DNA from: Marihabitans asiaticum
Lineage (GTDB): Bacteria > Actinomycetota > Actinomycetes > Actinomycetales > Dermatophilaceae
DNA length: 64,000 nt
Assembly: GCF_007828725.1 (NCBI RefSeq)
Contig: NZ_VIUW01000001.1
Location: 888,912 to 952,911 of the forward strand
Direction of reading: 5' to 3'
Of this stretch, positions 37,393-46,430 are shown in pieces. Position 1 is the stretch's first letter; each line of letters begins with the position of its first letter. Position numbers and translations under genes: made by a program. Below the pieces are notes generated by a model. That model was not told the DNA's origin, searched no databases, and was given only the letters and a program-made list of their open reading frames with translations.

Positions 37393-38094
37393 ATGAGCGA
37401 GGAGCCGTCGACCAAGCCTGGGTCCACTCTCGGGGACCGGGAGCGCGAAGGGGTGATCGAGCTCCTCGGGGTGATCGCCTACGGGGCGATCTCGGGCTTC
37501 ACCCGCCTGGCGGCGGACAGCGAGCTGTCCAAGGACCTCGGGCTGAAGACCGCGCTCGCGGGGATGGCGGTCGACGAGTTCGCCAAACACGAGCTGCTCG
37601 TGACCCACATCCGCGAGCTGGGCGGCGACCCGATGGAGGCGATGACCCCCTTCGTCCCCGCCTTCGACTCCTTCCACGCCCGCACCGCTCCACGGGGGCT
37701 GCTCGAGGGGCTGGTCAAGGCCTACATCGGTGACGGGATCGCCAACGACTTCTTCCGCGAGATCTCCGCCTTCGTCGACGACGAGTCGCGCGCGATCATC
37801 GCCCAGGCCGCCGGCGACGGCCGCCGCACCGAGGTGATCGTCGACGCGGTCCGCCGCCAGATCAGGGCCGACCGCCACCTCGCGGGACCGCTGGCGCTGT
37901 GGGGTCGCCGGCTCGTCGGGGAGGCGCTCTCGCAGGGCCAGCTCGTGGCCGGCGAGCGGGACGCCCTCGCCGAGCTGATCCTCGGGACCAGCCACTCCCG
38001 ACCCGGCGCGGGACTGGAGGAGATGGGCGCGATCATGCAGCGGCTCACCGATGCCCACCAGCAGCGGATGGCGCGCCTGGGGCTGTCCGCCTGA
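37393..38094 (+). CDS. Ferritin-like fold protein
   Basis: A 233-residue all-helical protein of the actinobacterial ferritin-like group (Rv3210c-like). Helices contain E and ExxH-type pairs: GMAVDEFAKHELLVTHIREL gives D-E...K-H-E, and a second half begins ANDFFREISAFVDDESR. It may bind a di-iron centre, but the ligand set is not fully clear. It is divergent from rhlE and ends at a strong hairpin shared with the GlsB-like gene. Confidence 0.78.
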   Translation: MSEEPSTKPGSTLGDREREGVIELLGVIAYGAISGFTRLAADSELSKDLGLKTALAGMAVDEFAKHELLVTHIRELGGDPMEAMTPFVPAFDSFHARTAPRGLLEGLVKAYIGDGIANDFFREISAFVDDESRAIIAQAAGDGRRTEVIVDAVRRQIRADRHLAGPLALWGRRLVGEALSQGQLVAGERDALAELILGTSHSRPGAGLEEMGAIMQRLTDAHQQRMARLGLSA

Positions 38095-38108
38095 CGACCG
38101 CCAAACGA

Positions 38109-38140
38109 CGAAGGGCCCCTGGAGATCCAGGGGCCCTTCG
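38109..38140. terminator. Perfect 14-bp hairpin between convergent genes
   Basis: CGAAGGGCCCCTGG (38109-38122) pairs exactly with CCAGGGGCCCTTCG (38127-38140) around AGAT. It lies between the convergent ferritin-like and GlsB-like genes. Confidence 0.82.
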
Positions 38141-38154
38141 CGTGCGTCGGTCGC

Positions 38155-38424
38155 TCAGACCTGCTTGCGACCGGTGATCGCGCCGTAGGCGACGATGAGG
38201 CCGGCCGCCACGGCGACGCCGATGATGAGGGCGATCCAGTCGATGCCCGAGGTCCCCTCGTTGCCCGAGATGGCGGTGTACAGCCAGGAGCCGATGAGGG
38301 CGCCGAGAATGCCCAGGATGACGGTCACGAGCACCGAGATGTTCTGCTTGCCCGGCAGCACCAGACGAGCGAGGGCCCCGATGATCGCCCCGAGGATGAC
38401 GGTCACGATGATGGTCCACAGCAT
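38155..38424 (-). CDS. GlsB/YeaQ/YmgE family stress membrane protein
   Basis: An 89-residue protein with three hydrophobic segments (MLWTIIVTVILGAIIGALAR, ISVLVTVILGILGALIGSWL, ALIIGVAVAAGLIVAYGAI). The pattern IGALARLVLPGKQ is the transglycosylase-associated/GlsB signature. Members are induced in stress and stationary phase; their activity is unknown. ATG 38424 is preceded by AAAGGAA with an eight-base gap, which fixes the start. The 314 bp upstream contain a perfect 36-bp palindrome that belongs to the neighbouring transcript. Confidence 0.88.
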   Translation of the reverse strand: MLWTIIVTVILGAIIGALARLVLPGKQNISVLVTVILGILGALIGSWLYTAISGNEGTSGIDWIALIIGVAVAAGLIVAYGAITGRKQV

Positions 38425-38650
38425 GGTGGCGGTTCCTTTCAGGTTCCCGGCTTTGGCCGGGGCTTGGTGACCGGCCTCCCCGGTCATCGGAGTGAAGCGT
38501 AGGGCAGGACAGGGGTATTCCCGGGGACGTCGCGGGCGATTCGGGTGCTCGGTCCCGACCCTGGATGGCTCGCCCACCTGCGAAGACGCACCCGGGAGCA
38601 CCCTCCGACGTGCTCGGGCCGCCCCGAGGCGCAGGGGTTTGGGAGAGGAG

Positions 38651-38686
38651 TTGAGCTCTGCCCCAGATATCTGGGGCAGAGCTCAA
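38651..38686. terminator. Perfect 36-bp palindrome downstream of the DUF3107 gene
   Basis: TTGAGCTCTGCCCCAGAT (38651-38668) is followed at once by its exact reverse complement (38669-38686), with no loop. As RNA the middle would form a small loop on an ~16-bp stem. It lies 53 bases past the DUF3107 stop and 227 bases before the GlsB start, so a terminator is the simplest reading; an operator or cruciform is possible. Confidence 0.7.
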
Positions 38687-38738
38687 GCGGGCGACGAGGG
38701 GGCGGGCCGACGGCGAGCGGCAGCCGACCCAGGGGGTG

Positions 38739-38957
38739 TCAGGCGCCGAAGCCGACGCGGCCTCGGGAGGGCTCGCCCAGGTCGACGTAGCCCAGCGCGG
38801 CGGCGGGCACGACGACCCGGCGCCCCTTGTCGTCGCGCAGGTCGAGCGCGTTGCCGGCCAGGGCCGCCTCGATGGCGCCCTGGATCTCCTGGTCGGTCCC
38901 GGTCGCGTCGATGACGATCTCGCGGGCGACGTTCTGGACTCCGATCTTGACCTCCAC
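38739..38957 (-). CDS. DUF3107 small conserved protein
   Basis: A 72-residue protein, VEVKIGVQNVAREIVIDATG to LGEPSRGRVGFGA. It matches the actinobacterial DUF3107 family (Rv3208A, TB9.4), which is usually next to a TetR gene as here. GTG 38957 is supported by AGAGGA about eight bases upstream. Function is unknown; it is likely an ATP-binding-type small beta protein only by general impression. It lies 67 bases downstream of the TetR gene and may be cotranscribed. Confidence 0.88.
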   Translation of the reverse strand: MEVKIGVQNVAREIVIDATGTDQEIQGAIEAALAGNALDLRDDKGRRVVVPAAALGYVDLGEPSRGRVGFGA

Positions 38958-39024
38958 GGTCGATCCTCTCTGCTGTAGGGGTGGTTCGGGTGCGGTGCTG
39001 ATGGTTGGCCGGTGCCGACTTAGG

Positions 39025-39669
39025 TCAGCTGGGCTCGCGGTCGGCCGCGCGCCGGGTGGCCTCGGTGGGGAAGGCGCCGATCCCGCGCCAGGCGAGGTGC
39101 CCGGCGGCGCGGGCGGCGTCGGACTGGGGGATGTCCTGGGCATGAGCGAGCCACGCGCGGGCGGAGACCTGCGACATGCCGGCCAAGGAGTAGCCGAGGA
39201 GGTCGGCGAACTGCTGGGGCAGGCCGGTGTCCTTCGCGACCCGCTGGCTGATCGCATCGGCGATCTGCGCCTCAAGACTGTCGATGCGGTGCCGGACCCG
39301 AGGCTCGTTGGTGAGGTCGGACTCGAAGATCAGCCGGAATGCCTCGCCCTCTCCGCTGACGAACTCGAAGAACGCCGCCAGGGTGGCGTAGACGCGCTCC
39401 TTGTGGTCGTCGGTGCTGTCCAGGGCGTCGAGGACGAGCTGCTCGAGCCGGTCGCACTGGCTCTCGAGGAGCGCGAGGTAGAGCTCGAGCTTGCCCGGGA
39501 AGTGCTGGTAGAGCACCGGTTTGGACACCCCGGCGTGCTCGGCGATGTCCTCCATGGCGGCGGAGTGGTAGCCCTGCCGGACGAAGATCTCTTGCGCGGC
39601 CTGCAGCAGCTGCGCGCGTCGCTCGGCGCGAGGGAGGCGCTGGACGCGAGCGCCGTGACCGGCGGTCAT
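39025..39669 (-). CDS. TetR family transcriptional regulator
   Basis: A 214-residue regulator. The N-terminal HTH reads RRAQLLQAAQEIFVRQGYHSAAMEDIAEHAGVSKPVLYQHFPGK (about 17-60), a full TetR signature. The C-terminal ligand domain is helical and unassigned. ATG 39669 is preceded by GGAGGAACC, an ideal ribosome site. It corresponds to Rv3208. Its divergent neighbour is adnA (79 bases between starts), so it could regulate both itself and the repair genes; no obvious palindrome was noticed in that gap. Confidence 0.9.
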   Translation of the reverse strand: MTAGHGARVQRLPRAERRAQLLQAAQEIFVRQGYHSAAMEDIAEHAGVSKPVLYQHFPGKLELYLALLESQCDRLEQLVLDALDSTDDHKERVYATLAAFFEFVSGEGEAFRLIFESDLTNEPRVRHRIDSLEAQIADAISQRVAKDTGLPQQFADLLGYSLAGMSQVSARAWLAHAQDIPQSDAARAAGHLAWRGIGAFPTEATRRAADREPS

Positions 39670-39747
39670 GGTTCCTCCAGGGTCAGTCGGGGCGATCCGC
39701 ACATCCTAGGGGCTGGCGTTGTCAGCCCTCGGTGATGGGATGTGGTC

Positions 39748-42700
39748 ATGGCCAAGGACGACGAGCTGCCGCAGGTCCGGTTGGACCGTGGTGGGTCCAG
39801 CCGGACCCGCGGTGGGAGGAGCGAAGGGGGCGACGAAGGGCGTGGCGAAGGGGGGCAGCCGGCCGCTGCGCGGCTGCCGTCCCGCAGCGAGCTCGACGAG
39901 AGCCAGCGGGCCGCGGTGGAGGCTCGCGAGGAGGTGCTCGTCGTGCTCGGGGGGCCGGGCAGCGGCAAGTCCGTCGTCGCGGTGCACGCCGCGCTGGACC
40001 GCGTGGCCTCGGGAGAGTGCCGCCCCGACGAGGTCGTCGTGGTCGGGGCCACCAGGCAGCTGGCGGCCACCCTGCGCGACCAGGTCACTGCAGGTCTGCG
40101 AGGGGCCGCCTCGGCGCCGTTGGCGCGGACCGTGCAGAGCCTCGGCTTCGCGATCCTGCGCGCGCAGGCCGCTCTCGAGGGCCAGCCGACGCCGCGGTTG
40201 ATGTCGGGTGCCCAGCAGGACCTCGTCCTGGCAGACCTCCTCGCGGGCCATGCCGAGTCGGGCACCGGTCCGGTCTGGCCGGAGCATCTGCGCGAGGCGC
40301 TCGCGACCCGGGCCTTCCGCGGCGAGCTGCGGGACCTGCTGATGCGAGCGGTCGAGCACTCGCTGACCCCCGACCGGCTCGCGGCCCTGGGCGAGGAGCA
40401 CGAGCGCCCCGAGTGGGGTGCGGCGGCTCGGGTCTTCGAGGAGTACGAGCAGGTCGGTGCCCTGGCCACCCCGGGGATGTTCGACCCCGCGTGGGTGCTC
40501 ACCGCGGCATCGGACCTGCTCGAGTCCGACGACGAGGCGAGGAGGCGCACCCTGGAGCAGGTCGGCTGCCTCGTCGTCGACGACGCCCAGGAGCTCACCG
40601 CTCCGGCGGCCCGGCTGCTGCGCATCCTCGCCGGTGCCGGGGTGCCGCTCGTCCTGGTCGGCGACCCCGACGCGGCGGTTCAGACCTTCCGGGGCGCCGA
40701 CCCGGCGGTGTTCGTCGACGACGACTGGGGCGGCCGGTCCGTCGGGCGGGTCGTGCTCGGCCGGGGCTACCGGCTGCCGTCGTCCGTGGCAGCGGCCAAT
40801 GCGCGCGTGGTCGCGCGGATCGGTGCGCTCGGCGGGGGCGCTGCGCGGGGCTGCCCCCCGCGCGGTGAGGGCGCAGCGGTCGAGGTGGCCGTGCTGAGAT
40901 CCGATGCCCAGGAGGCCGCCTACGTCGCCCACGAGCTGCGCTCGGCCCACCTGCTCGACGGCGTGGCCTGGTCGGACATGGCGGTCGTCGTGCGGGGCGC
41001 GGCCCGCCAGGCGACCCTGCGCCGGGTGCTCGCCGCGCGGGGCGTGCCGCTCGTCGCCGCCGCCACCGAGCTGCCGTTGCGGGAGCAGAGCGCGGTGGCC
41101 CCGCTGCTCGCGGTGCTGACGCTCGCGTTGGACCTCCAGCGCGGTCGCCGCGATGTGCCCGACGTTGAGGAGGTCCTCGACCTGCTCGGCTCTCCCTATG
41201 TACGCGCCGACCCGGTCGCCGTGCGCCGGCTGAGGCGGCGCCTGCGATCCGTGGAGCTCGCCTCGGAAGGCGCACGGAGCAGCGACGAGCTGCTGCGTGA
41301 CCTGGTGGTCGCCCCGGAGGAGATCGCCCTGCTCGCCGTCGAGGACCCCAGCGGCGACACCGACCCCCTGCTGCGGCTGGCGCGGATCATCGCCGCAGCG
41401 CGAGAAGCGGCGCCGGTGCAGGGTGAGCGTTGGGCGCCCGGCGTCACGGCCGAAGGGGTGCTCTGGGCCGCCTGGGAGGCGGCCGGCGTGGCTCAGCAGT
41501 GGCGGGCGAGGGCACTGGCCGGGGGAGCGGCCGGGGCGCGCGCGGACGAGGCGCTCGACGCCGTCGTCGCCCTGTTCTCCGCAGCGGCCGCGCACGAGGA
41601 CACCGTCCGTCGCGGGGGACCGGAGATGTTCCTCGAGGCCGTCGCGCAGCAAGAGGTCGCCGCTGACTCCCTCGCCGCCCGCAGTCCCAGCACCGGCGCG
41701 GTCTCGCTCGTCACCCCGGCCGGTTGCGCCGGGCGGCAGTGGCGCCGGGTGGTCGTGGCGGGTGTGCAGGAGGGGGTCTGGCCCGATCTGCGCCTGCGCG
41801 GGTCAATGCTCGGGTCGGAGGACCTCGTCGAGATCATGACCGGCAGAGGTGCCGGCGAGGCAGCCGCGGCACGGGTCGGTGGTCGCGGCACCGGGCCGCT
41901 CGAGGCGGCCAGGGTCCAGGTGCGCCACGACGAGACCCGCCTGCTCCACGTCGCGCTCACCCGGGCGAGCGAGGCCGTCCTCGTCACCGCCGTGCGCTCC
42001 GAGGACGAGCACCCCTCGCCCTTCCTCGAGGTGATCGATCCGTTGCCCGACGACGGGGAGGGCCGGACCGCGGTCGAGGCACCGCTGCCGATGGATCTCG
42101 TGGGTGTCGTGGCTCGGCTGCGCCAGGAGCTCGGCCGGCCCGAGGGCACCGAGGACACCACGCAGGTCGCGCTCGACCGTCTCGCGGCACTGCGTGCCGC
42201 CGGGGTCCGTGGTGCCGACCCGAGGGACTGGTGGGCCCTGCGCGGTCTCACCGACGACCGGCCGCTGCGATCACCCGACGAGCAGGTCCCGCTCAGCCCG
42301 TCCCAGGTCGAGGCGTTCGAGGAGTGCGGGCTGGCCTGGCTGCTCACGAGCTCGGGCGGGCGCGGCGTCGGTCACGTCTCCCAGAGCCTGGGCACCCTGC
42401 TGCACGCGATCGCCGAGGACCTGCCCGACGCCGACCACGAGACGATCGCCGCCGAGATCGAGGCCCGGTGGCCGCAGCTGGGTCAGCACCCGGGGTGGGT
42501 CGGCGAGCAGAACAAGCAGCGTGCTCACCGGATGGGTCGCTGGTTGGCCGACTATTACCTCACCGCCCGGCGCGAAGGGTGGCGGCTGGCCGGCGTCGAG
42601 GTCCCCTTCCGGGCCGACGTGGGCCGGGCCACGATCTCCGGTCGGGTCGACCGGGTCGAGCACGACACTGAGGGCGCGCTGCGCGTCATCGACTACAAGA

Positions 42701-43041
42701 CCGGTGGGTCGACACCGGGTCCCAAGGAGATGCCCGCCCACCGTCAGCTCGGGGTCTACCAGCTGGCGGTGCAGGAGGGTGCCTTCGCCGAGCTCGGCGC
42801 GACCTCGGCCGGTGCCGCGCTGGTCAACCTCGGCAAGGCGGCGAACAGGAGCAGCCACGTTCGGGTGCAGGCCCCGCTGGCGGGCAGCGAGAACCCTGAG
42901 TGGGTGCGCGAGGTCGTGGGCGAGGTCGTCGACGGCATGGCCGCCGCGCACGTCCCCGCCCGCCCGGAGGAGCGCCGCTGCGCGATCTGCCCGGTGCGCT
43001 CCTCCTGCCCGGCGCACGAGGAAGGCCGGATGCTGCGATGA
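39748..43041 (+). CDS. adnA: AdnA subunit of the AdnAB helicase-nuclease
   Basis: A 1097-residue protein. After a glycine-rich tail with several CGAAGGGG motifs, a UvrD-like motor has Walker A GGPGSGKS (68-75), VVDDAQELTAPAARLL (motif II, DDAQE) and LVGDPDAAVQTFRGADP (III). The C-terminal RecB-like nuclease has VIDYKTG (D982, K984). C860, C1078, C1081 and C1087 (EECGLAW and CAICPVRSSC) have the spacing of the 4Fe-4S site of AddB-type nucleases. AdnAB resects double-strand breaks in actinobacteria (Rv3202c-Rv3201c). ATG 39748 is preferred; GTG 39742 is also possible. The stop overlaps adnB by four bases. Confidence 0.93.
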   Translation: MAKDDELPQVRLDRGGSSRTRGGRSEGGDEGRGEGGQPAAARLPSRSELDESQRAAVEAREEVLVVLGGPGSGKSVVAVHAALDRVASGECRPDEVVVVGATRQLAATLRDQVTAGLRGAASAPLARTVQSLGFAILRAQAALEGQPTPRLMSGAQQDLVLADLLAGHAESGTGPVWPEHLREALATRAFRGELRDLLMRAVEHSLTPDRLAALGEEHERPEWGAAARVFEEYEQVGALATPGMFDPAWVLTAASDLLESDDEARRRTLEQVGCLVVDDAQELTAPAARLLRILAGAGVPLVLVGDPDAAVQTFRGADPAVFVDDDWGGRSVGRVVLGRGYRLPSSVAAANARVVARIGALGGGAARGCPPRGEGAAVEVAVLRSDAQEAAYVAHELRSAHLLDGVAWSDMAVVVRGAARQATLRRVLAARGVPLVAAATELPLREQSAVAPLLAVLTLALDLQRGRRDVPDVEEVLDLLGSPYVRADPVAVRRLRRRLRSVELASEGARSSDELLRDLVVAPEEIALLAVEDPSGDTDPLLRLARIIAAAREAAPVQGERWAPGVTAEGVLWAAWEAAGVAQQWRARALAGGAAGARADEALDAVVALFSAAAAHEDTVRRGGPEMFLEAVAQQEVAADSLAARSPSTGAVSLVTPAGCAGRQWRRVVVAGVQEGVWPDLRLRGSMLGSEDLVEIMTGRGAGEAAAARVGGRGTGPLEAARVQVRHDETRLLHVALTRASEAVLVTAVRSEDEHPSPFLEVIDPLPDDGEGRTAVEAPLPMDLVGVVARLRQELGRPEGTEDTTQVALDRLAALRAAGVRGADPRDWWALRGLTDDRPLRSPDEQVPLSPSQVEAFEECGLAWLLTSSGGRGVGHVSQSLGTLLHAIAEDLPDADHETIAAEIEARWPQLGQHPGWVGEQNKQRAHRMGRWLADYYLTARREGWRLAGVEVPFRADVGRATISGRVDRVEHDTEGALRVIDYKTGGSTPGPKEMPAHRQLGVYQLAVQEGAFAELGATSAGAALVNLGKAANRSSHVRVQAPLAGSENPEWVREVVGEVVDGMAAAHVPARPEERRCAICPVRSSCPAHEEGRMLR

Positions 43042-46000
43042 CCCCACCACCTGGCGCCGGGCCGCTTGGCCCGGCGGAGCAGCCCACCCTCTTCGGGGGG
43101 CCGGGCGGTTCCCCCTTCGCCGAGCGGGAGGGAACCGACCGGATGGACGACGCTCCTGCGCCGACGCTGTCCGCGGCCGAGCTCAGCCGTGCGTTGGGTC
43201 AGGAGCACCCGCCGACCGCGGAGCAGGCGGCGATCATCGAGGCGCCGCTGCGGCCCCAGCTCGTCGTCGCCGGAGCCGGGTCGGGGAAGACCGAGACGAT
43301 GACCGCGCGGGTCGTCTGGCTCGTCGCCAACGGCCTCGTCCAGCCCGAGGAGGTGCTCGGCCTGACCTTCACCCGCAAGGCGGCCGGGGAGCTCGCCGAC
43401 CGGGTCGGGGCGCGCCTCGCGACCCTGGAGCGCACCGGGCTGTGGCAGGCGCAGCGCACCGACGTCAGCGGCGCCCTTACCCTGCCCGGCGCCCCGACGA
43501 TCACGACCTACCACGCCTACGCGGGGTCCCTCGTGCGCGAGCACGCGCCGCTGCTCGGGCGTGAGCGCGACGCGCGGCTGCTCACCGAGGCCGCCGCCTG
43601 GCAGCTCGCCCACGAGGCGGTCCTCGGCTACGACGGCCCGATGGATCAGGTCGAGTGGGTGGAGTCGACCGTCACGAGCATGGTCGTCGACCTCGCCGGG
43701 GAGCTGGCCGAGCACCTCCGCGAGCCCGAGGAGGCGATCGCCCACCTGGACGCCCTCGTCGAGCGGTGGGAGCGGGCCGAGGCGAGCAGCACCCGCCTGA
43801 AGGCGATGACCGACCAGCGCGAGGCCCTGCGACGGCGCGCCCTCGTGCTGCCCGTCGTGCGCCGCTACCTCGAGCTCAAGCACGAGCGCGGGGTGCTCGA
43901 CTTCGCCGACCAGATGGCGCTGGCCGCGCGGCTGGCCGGCTCCGCGCCGCAAGTCGGTACGGGCGAGCGAGACCGATTCCGGGTCGTGCTGCTCGACGAG
44001 TTCCAGGACACCTCGGAGGCCCAGCTGGTGCTCATGACCGGCCTCTTCGCCCCGGACGGTTCGGAGCCGAGCCCGGTGACCGCCGTCGGAGACCCGCACC
44101 AGTCGATCTACGCCTGGCGGGGGGCGAGCGCGACGACCCTGGCGACCTTCCCCGAGCGCTTCGGAGATGCTCCGGTCCTCCACCTGTCCCGCAGCTGGCG
44201 CAACGACACCGCGGTGCTCGACGCGGCCAACGAGGTCGCGCGGCCGCTGCGCGAGGCGAGCGCCGTCCCGGTCCGGCCGCTTCAGGCCCGCCCGGGTGCG
44301 CAGCGCGGCCAGGTGTGGGCCGCGCGGGTCGCCGACGCGCGGGCCGAGGCCCAGCTCGTCGCAGAGTGGGTCGAGCAGCGGCGCGGCGACGGCCGGTTCA
44401 GCGCGGCGGTCCTGTGCCGCAAGCGCAGCCAGTTCGCCGTCATCGCTGAGGCGCTCGCCGAGCGCGGCGTCCCGCACGAGGTCGTCGGCCTCGGCGGTCT
44501 GCTCGTGACGAGCGAGGTCGCCGACGTCGTCGCGCTGCTCGCGGTGGTGCAGGACCCCGCCCGCGGTGACCGGCTGATGCGTCTGCTCACCGGCCCCACC
44601 TGCCGGCTCGGAGCGGCCGACGTCGCCGGTCTCGCGGCGTGGGCCCGCGAGCTGGGGCCTCGGGCCGGACGGGCGCCGGGGACCGACCTCGCCCAGGACT
44701 CGCGCGAGGAGACGACGATCGTCGACGCCCTCGATCAGCTGCCGGAGCCGGGATGGGTCGGCAGCCGGGGCGAGACGATCAGCGGGCGGGCGCTGGAGCG
44801 GTTGCGCGCTCTCGCCTCAGGCATCTCGACGCTGCGTGGTCTGACCGGCCTGCCGCTGCCCGACCTCGTCGCTCACGCCGAGCAGGTCCTCGGGGTCGAT
44901 GTCGAGGTGCTGGCCCGCCCCGGGTGGAGCCCAGGCGCCGCCCGTGCCCACCTCGACGCCTTCGCCGACGTGGCGGCTCAGTTCGCCGCCGGCGCCGACC
45001 GGTCGACACTCGGTGGCTTCCTCGACTGGGTCGAGGCCGCCGTCGCACGAGAGCGCGGCTTGGAGCGGCCGGTGGTCGACCCGACCCCCGACGCGGTGCA
45101 GATCCTCACCTGCCACGCGGCGAAGGGGTTGGAGTGGGACGTCGTGGCCGTGCCCGGCCTGGTTGAAGGGTCATTCCCGTCGCACAACGCTCGCTCCCGC
45201 CACGACGCTGAGACCGGCGAGTGGACGCTCGGCACCGTCAGGGACAGCGGCTGGTTGCACGCGACCGAGGGAGGCGTGCCCTACCCGCTGCGCGGAGACC
45301 GGCACGGTCTGCCCTCGCTCGGTGAGCACGGCGCGACGACCAAGGAGATCGAGGCCGACGTCACCGCCTTCAAGGAGGCGAGCGGTGAGCAGCTCCTCAC
45401 CGAGGAGCGCCGCCTGGCCTACGTCGCGTTCACCCGGGCGCGGCGGCACCTGCTCCTGACCTCGGCGGTCTGGGCGGCGACCGGCAGCACGCCCAGGCTG
45501 GCATCGCGCTTCTTCGACGAGGTGGCCGCGCTGCCCGGCGTGCACCGCATCGCAGATGCGCCGATGCCGCGGGACGACGAGGCCAACCCCTTGCTCGAGC
45601 GCTCCCGGACGGTCACCTGGCCGTCGATGCCGCCCGCACCCGAGCGGCCCGCCCTGGGTCGGGCCGCCGCCCGGCTCGCGGATCGTCAGGGGAAGGGCGG
45701 GAGCGATGAGAGCGGCGGCGATGACTTCGCCGGCGGTGCGTCGCCCACATCGCTCGCTGGGAGGCACGAGCTCGACGAGACGATCGAGCTGCTCCTTCGG
45801 GAGCGGGAGGCCGCCCGGACCCCGACCTCACCCGCGGTGACGCTCCCGGAGCACCTGAGCACCTCGTCCCTGGTCGCGGTGGCCGGTGACGAGGCGTCCT
45901 ACGCAGCGCAGCTGCGCCGGCCCATGCCGAGCCCTCCAGCGCCGGAGGCGAGGCGGGGCACGGACTTCCACGCGTGGGTCGAGCAGCACTACGGGACCAC

Positions 46001-46430
46001 GGCGATGGTCGACGTCCTCGACCTGCCCGGCCGGGCCGACGCCGAGAGCGACGACGTCGACCTGCCGGCCTTGCAGGAGCGCTTCCTCGCGAGCGAGTGG
46101 GCCGAGCGCACGCCGGTCGAGGTCGAGCTGAGCCTGGAGTTCGTGCTCGCCGGCCGGGCCGTCCGCGGCCGGGTCGACGCGGTCTTCGCCGACCCCGACG
46201 GTGGGGTGACGATCGTGGACTGGAAGACCGGCCGGCCGCCGCGCGGCTCGTCCGCCGACGGTGCAGCGCTGCAGCTGAGCGTGTACCGGCTCGCCTACGC
46301 GCGCTGGAGCGGCCTCGACCCCGCCAGGGTGCGGGCAGCCCTCTTCTACGCCGGCACCGGTGAGACGGTGCGGCCCCGGCTCCTGAGCGAGGAGCAGGTG
46401 GCGGCGGTGCTCACCGGCGAGGGGGTGTGA
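43038..46430 (+). CDS. adnB: AdnB subunit of the AdnAB helicase-nuclease
   Basis: A 1130-residue UvrD-type helicase with a C-terminal nuclease. Walker A is GAGSGKT (79-85), motif Ia LGLTFTRKAAGELADR, motif II VLLDEFQDTSEAQLVLM, motif III AVGDPHQSIYAWRGAS, and motif VI VAFTRARRHLL. The nuclease active site is VDWKTGRPP (D1061, K1063). In the characterised mycobacterial complex AdnB is the main motor, and both subunits cut DNA. ATG 43038 overlaps adnA (ATGA), ensuring balanced synthesis. The last 20 bases overlap the 3' end of the convergent APH-fold gene. Confidence 0.94.
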   Translation: MTPPPGAGPLGPAEQPTLFGGPGGSPFAEREGTDRMDDAPAPTLSAAELSRALGQEHPPTAEQAAIIEAPLRPQLVVAGAGSGKTETMTARVVWLVANGLVQPEEVLGLTFTRKAAGELADRVGARLATLERTGLWQAQRTDVSGALTLPGAPTITTYHAYAGSLVREHAPLLGRERDARLLTEAAAWQLAHEAVLGYDGPMDQVEWVESTVTSMVVDLAGELAEHLREPEEAIAHLDALVERWERAEASSTRLKAMTDQREALRRRALVLPVVRRYLELKHERGVLDFADQMALAARLAGSAPQVGTGERDRFRVVLLDEFQDTSEAQLVLMTGLFAPDGSEPSPVTAVGDPHQSIYAWRGASATTLATFPERFGDAPVLHLSRSWRNDTAVLDAANEVARPLREASAVPVRPLQARPGAQRGQVWAARVADARAEAQLVAEWVEQRRGDGRFSAAVLCRKRSQFAVIAEALAERGVPHEVVGLGGLLVTSEVADVVALLAVVQDPARGDRLMRLLTGPTCRLGAADVAGLAAWARELGPRAGRAPGTDLAQDSREETTIVDALDQLPEPGWVGSRGETISGRALERLRALASGISTLRGLTGLPLPDLVAHAEQVLGVDVEVLARPGWSPGAARAHLDAFADVAAQFAAGADRSTLGGFLDWVEAAVARERGLERPVVDPTPDAVQILTCHAAKGLEWDVVAVPGLVEGSFPSHNARSRHDAETGEWTLGTVRDSGWLHATEGGVPYPLRGDRHGLPSLGEHGATTKEIEADVTAFKEASGEQLLTEERRLAYVAFTRARRHLLLTSAVWAATGSTPRLASRFFDEVAALPGVHRIADAPMPRDDEANPLLERSRTVTWPSMPPAPERPALGRAAARLADRQGKGGSDESGGDDFAGGASPTSLAGRHELDETIELLLREREAARTPTSPAVTLPEHLSTSSLVAVAGDEASYAAQLRRPMPSPPAPEARRGTDFHAWVEQHYGTTAMVDVLDLPGRADAESDDVDLPALQERFLASEWAERTPVEVELSLEFVLAGRAVRGRVDAVFADPDGGVTIVDWKTGRPPRGSSADGAALQLSVYRLAYARWSGLDPARVRAALFYAGTGETVRPRLLSEEQVAAVLTGEGV

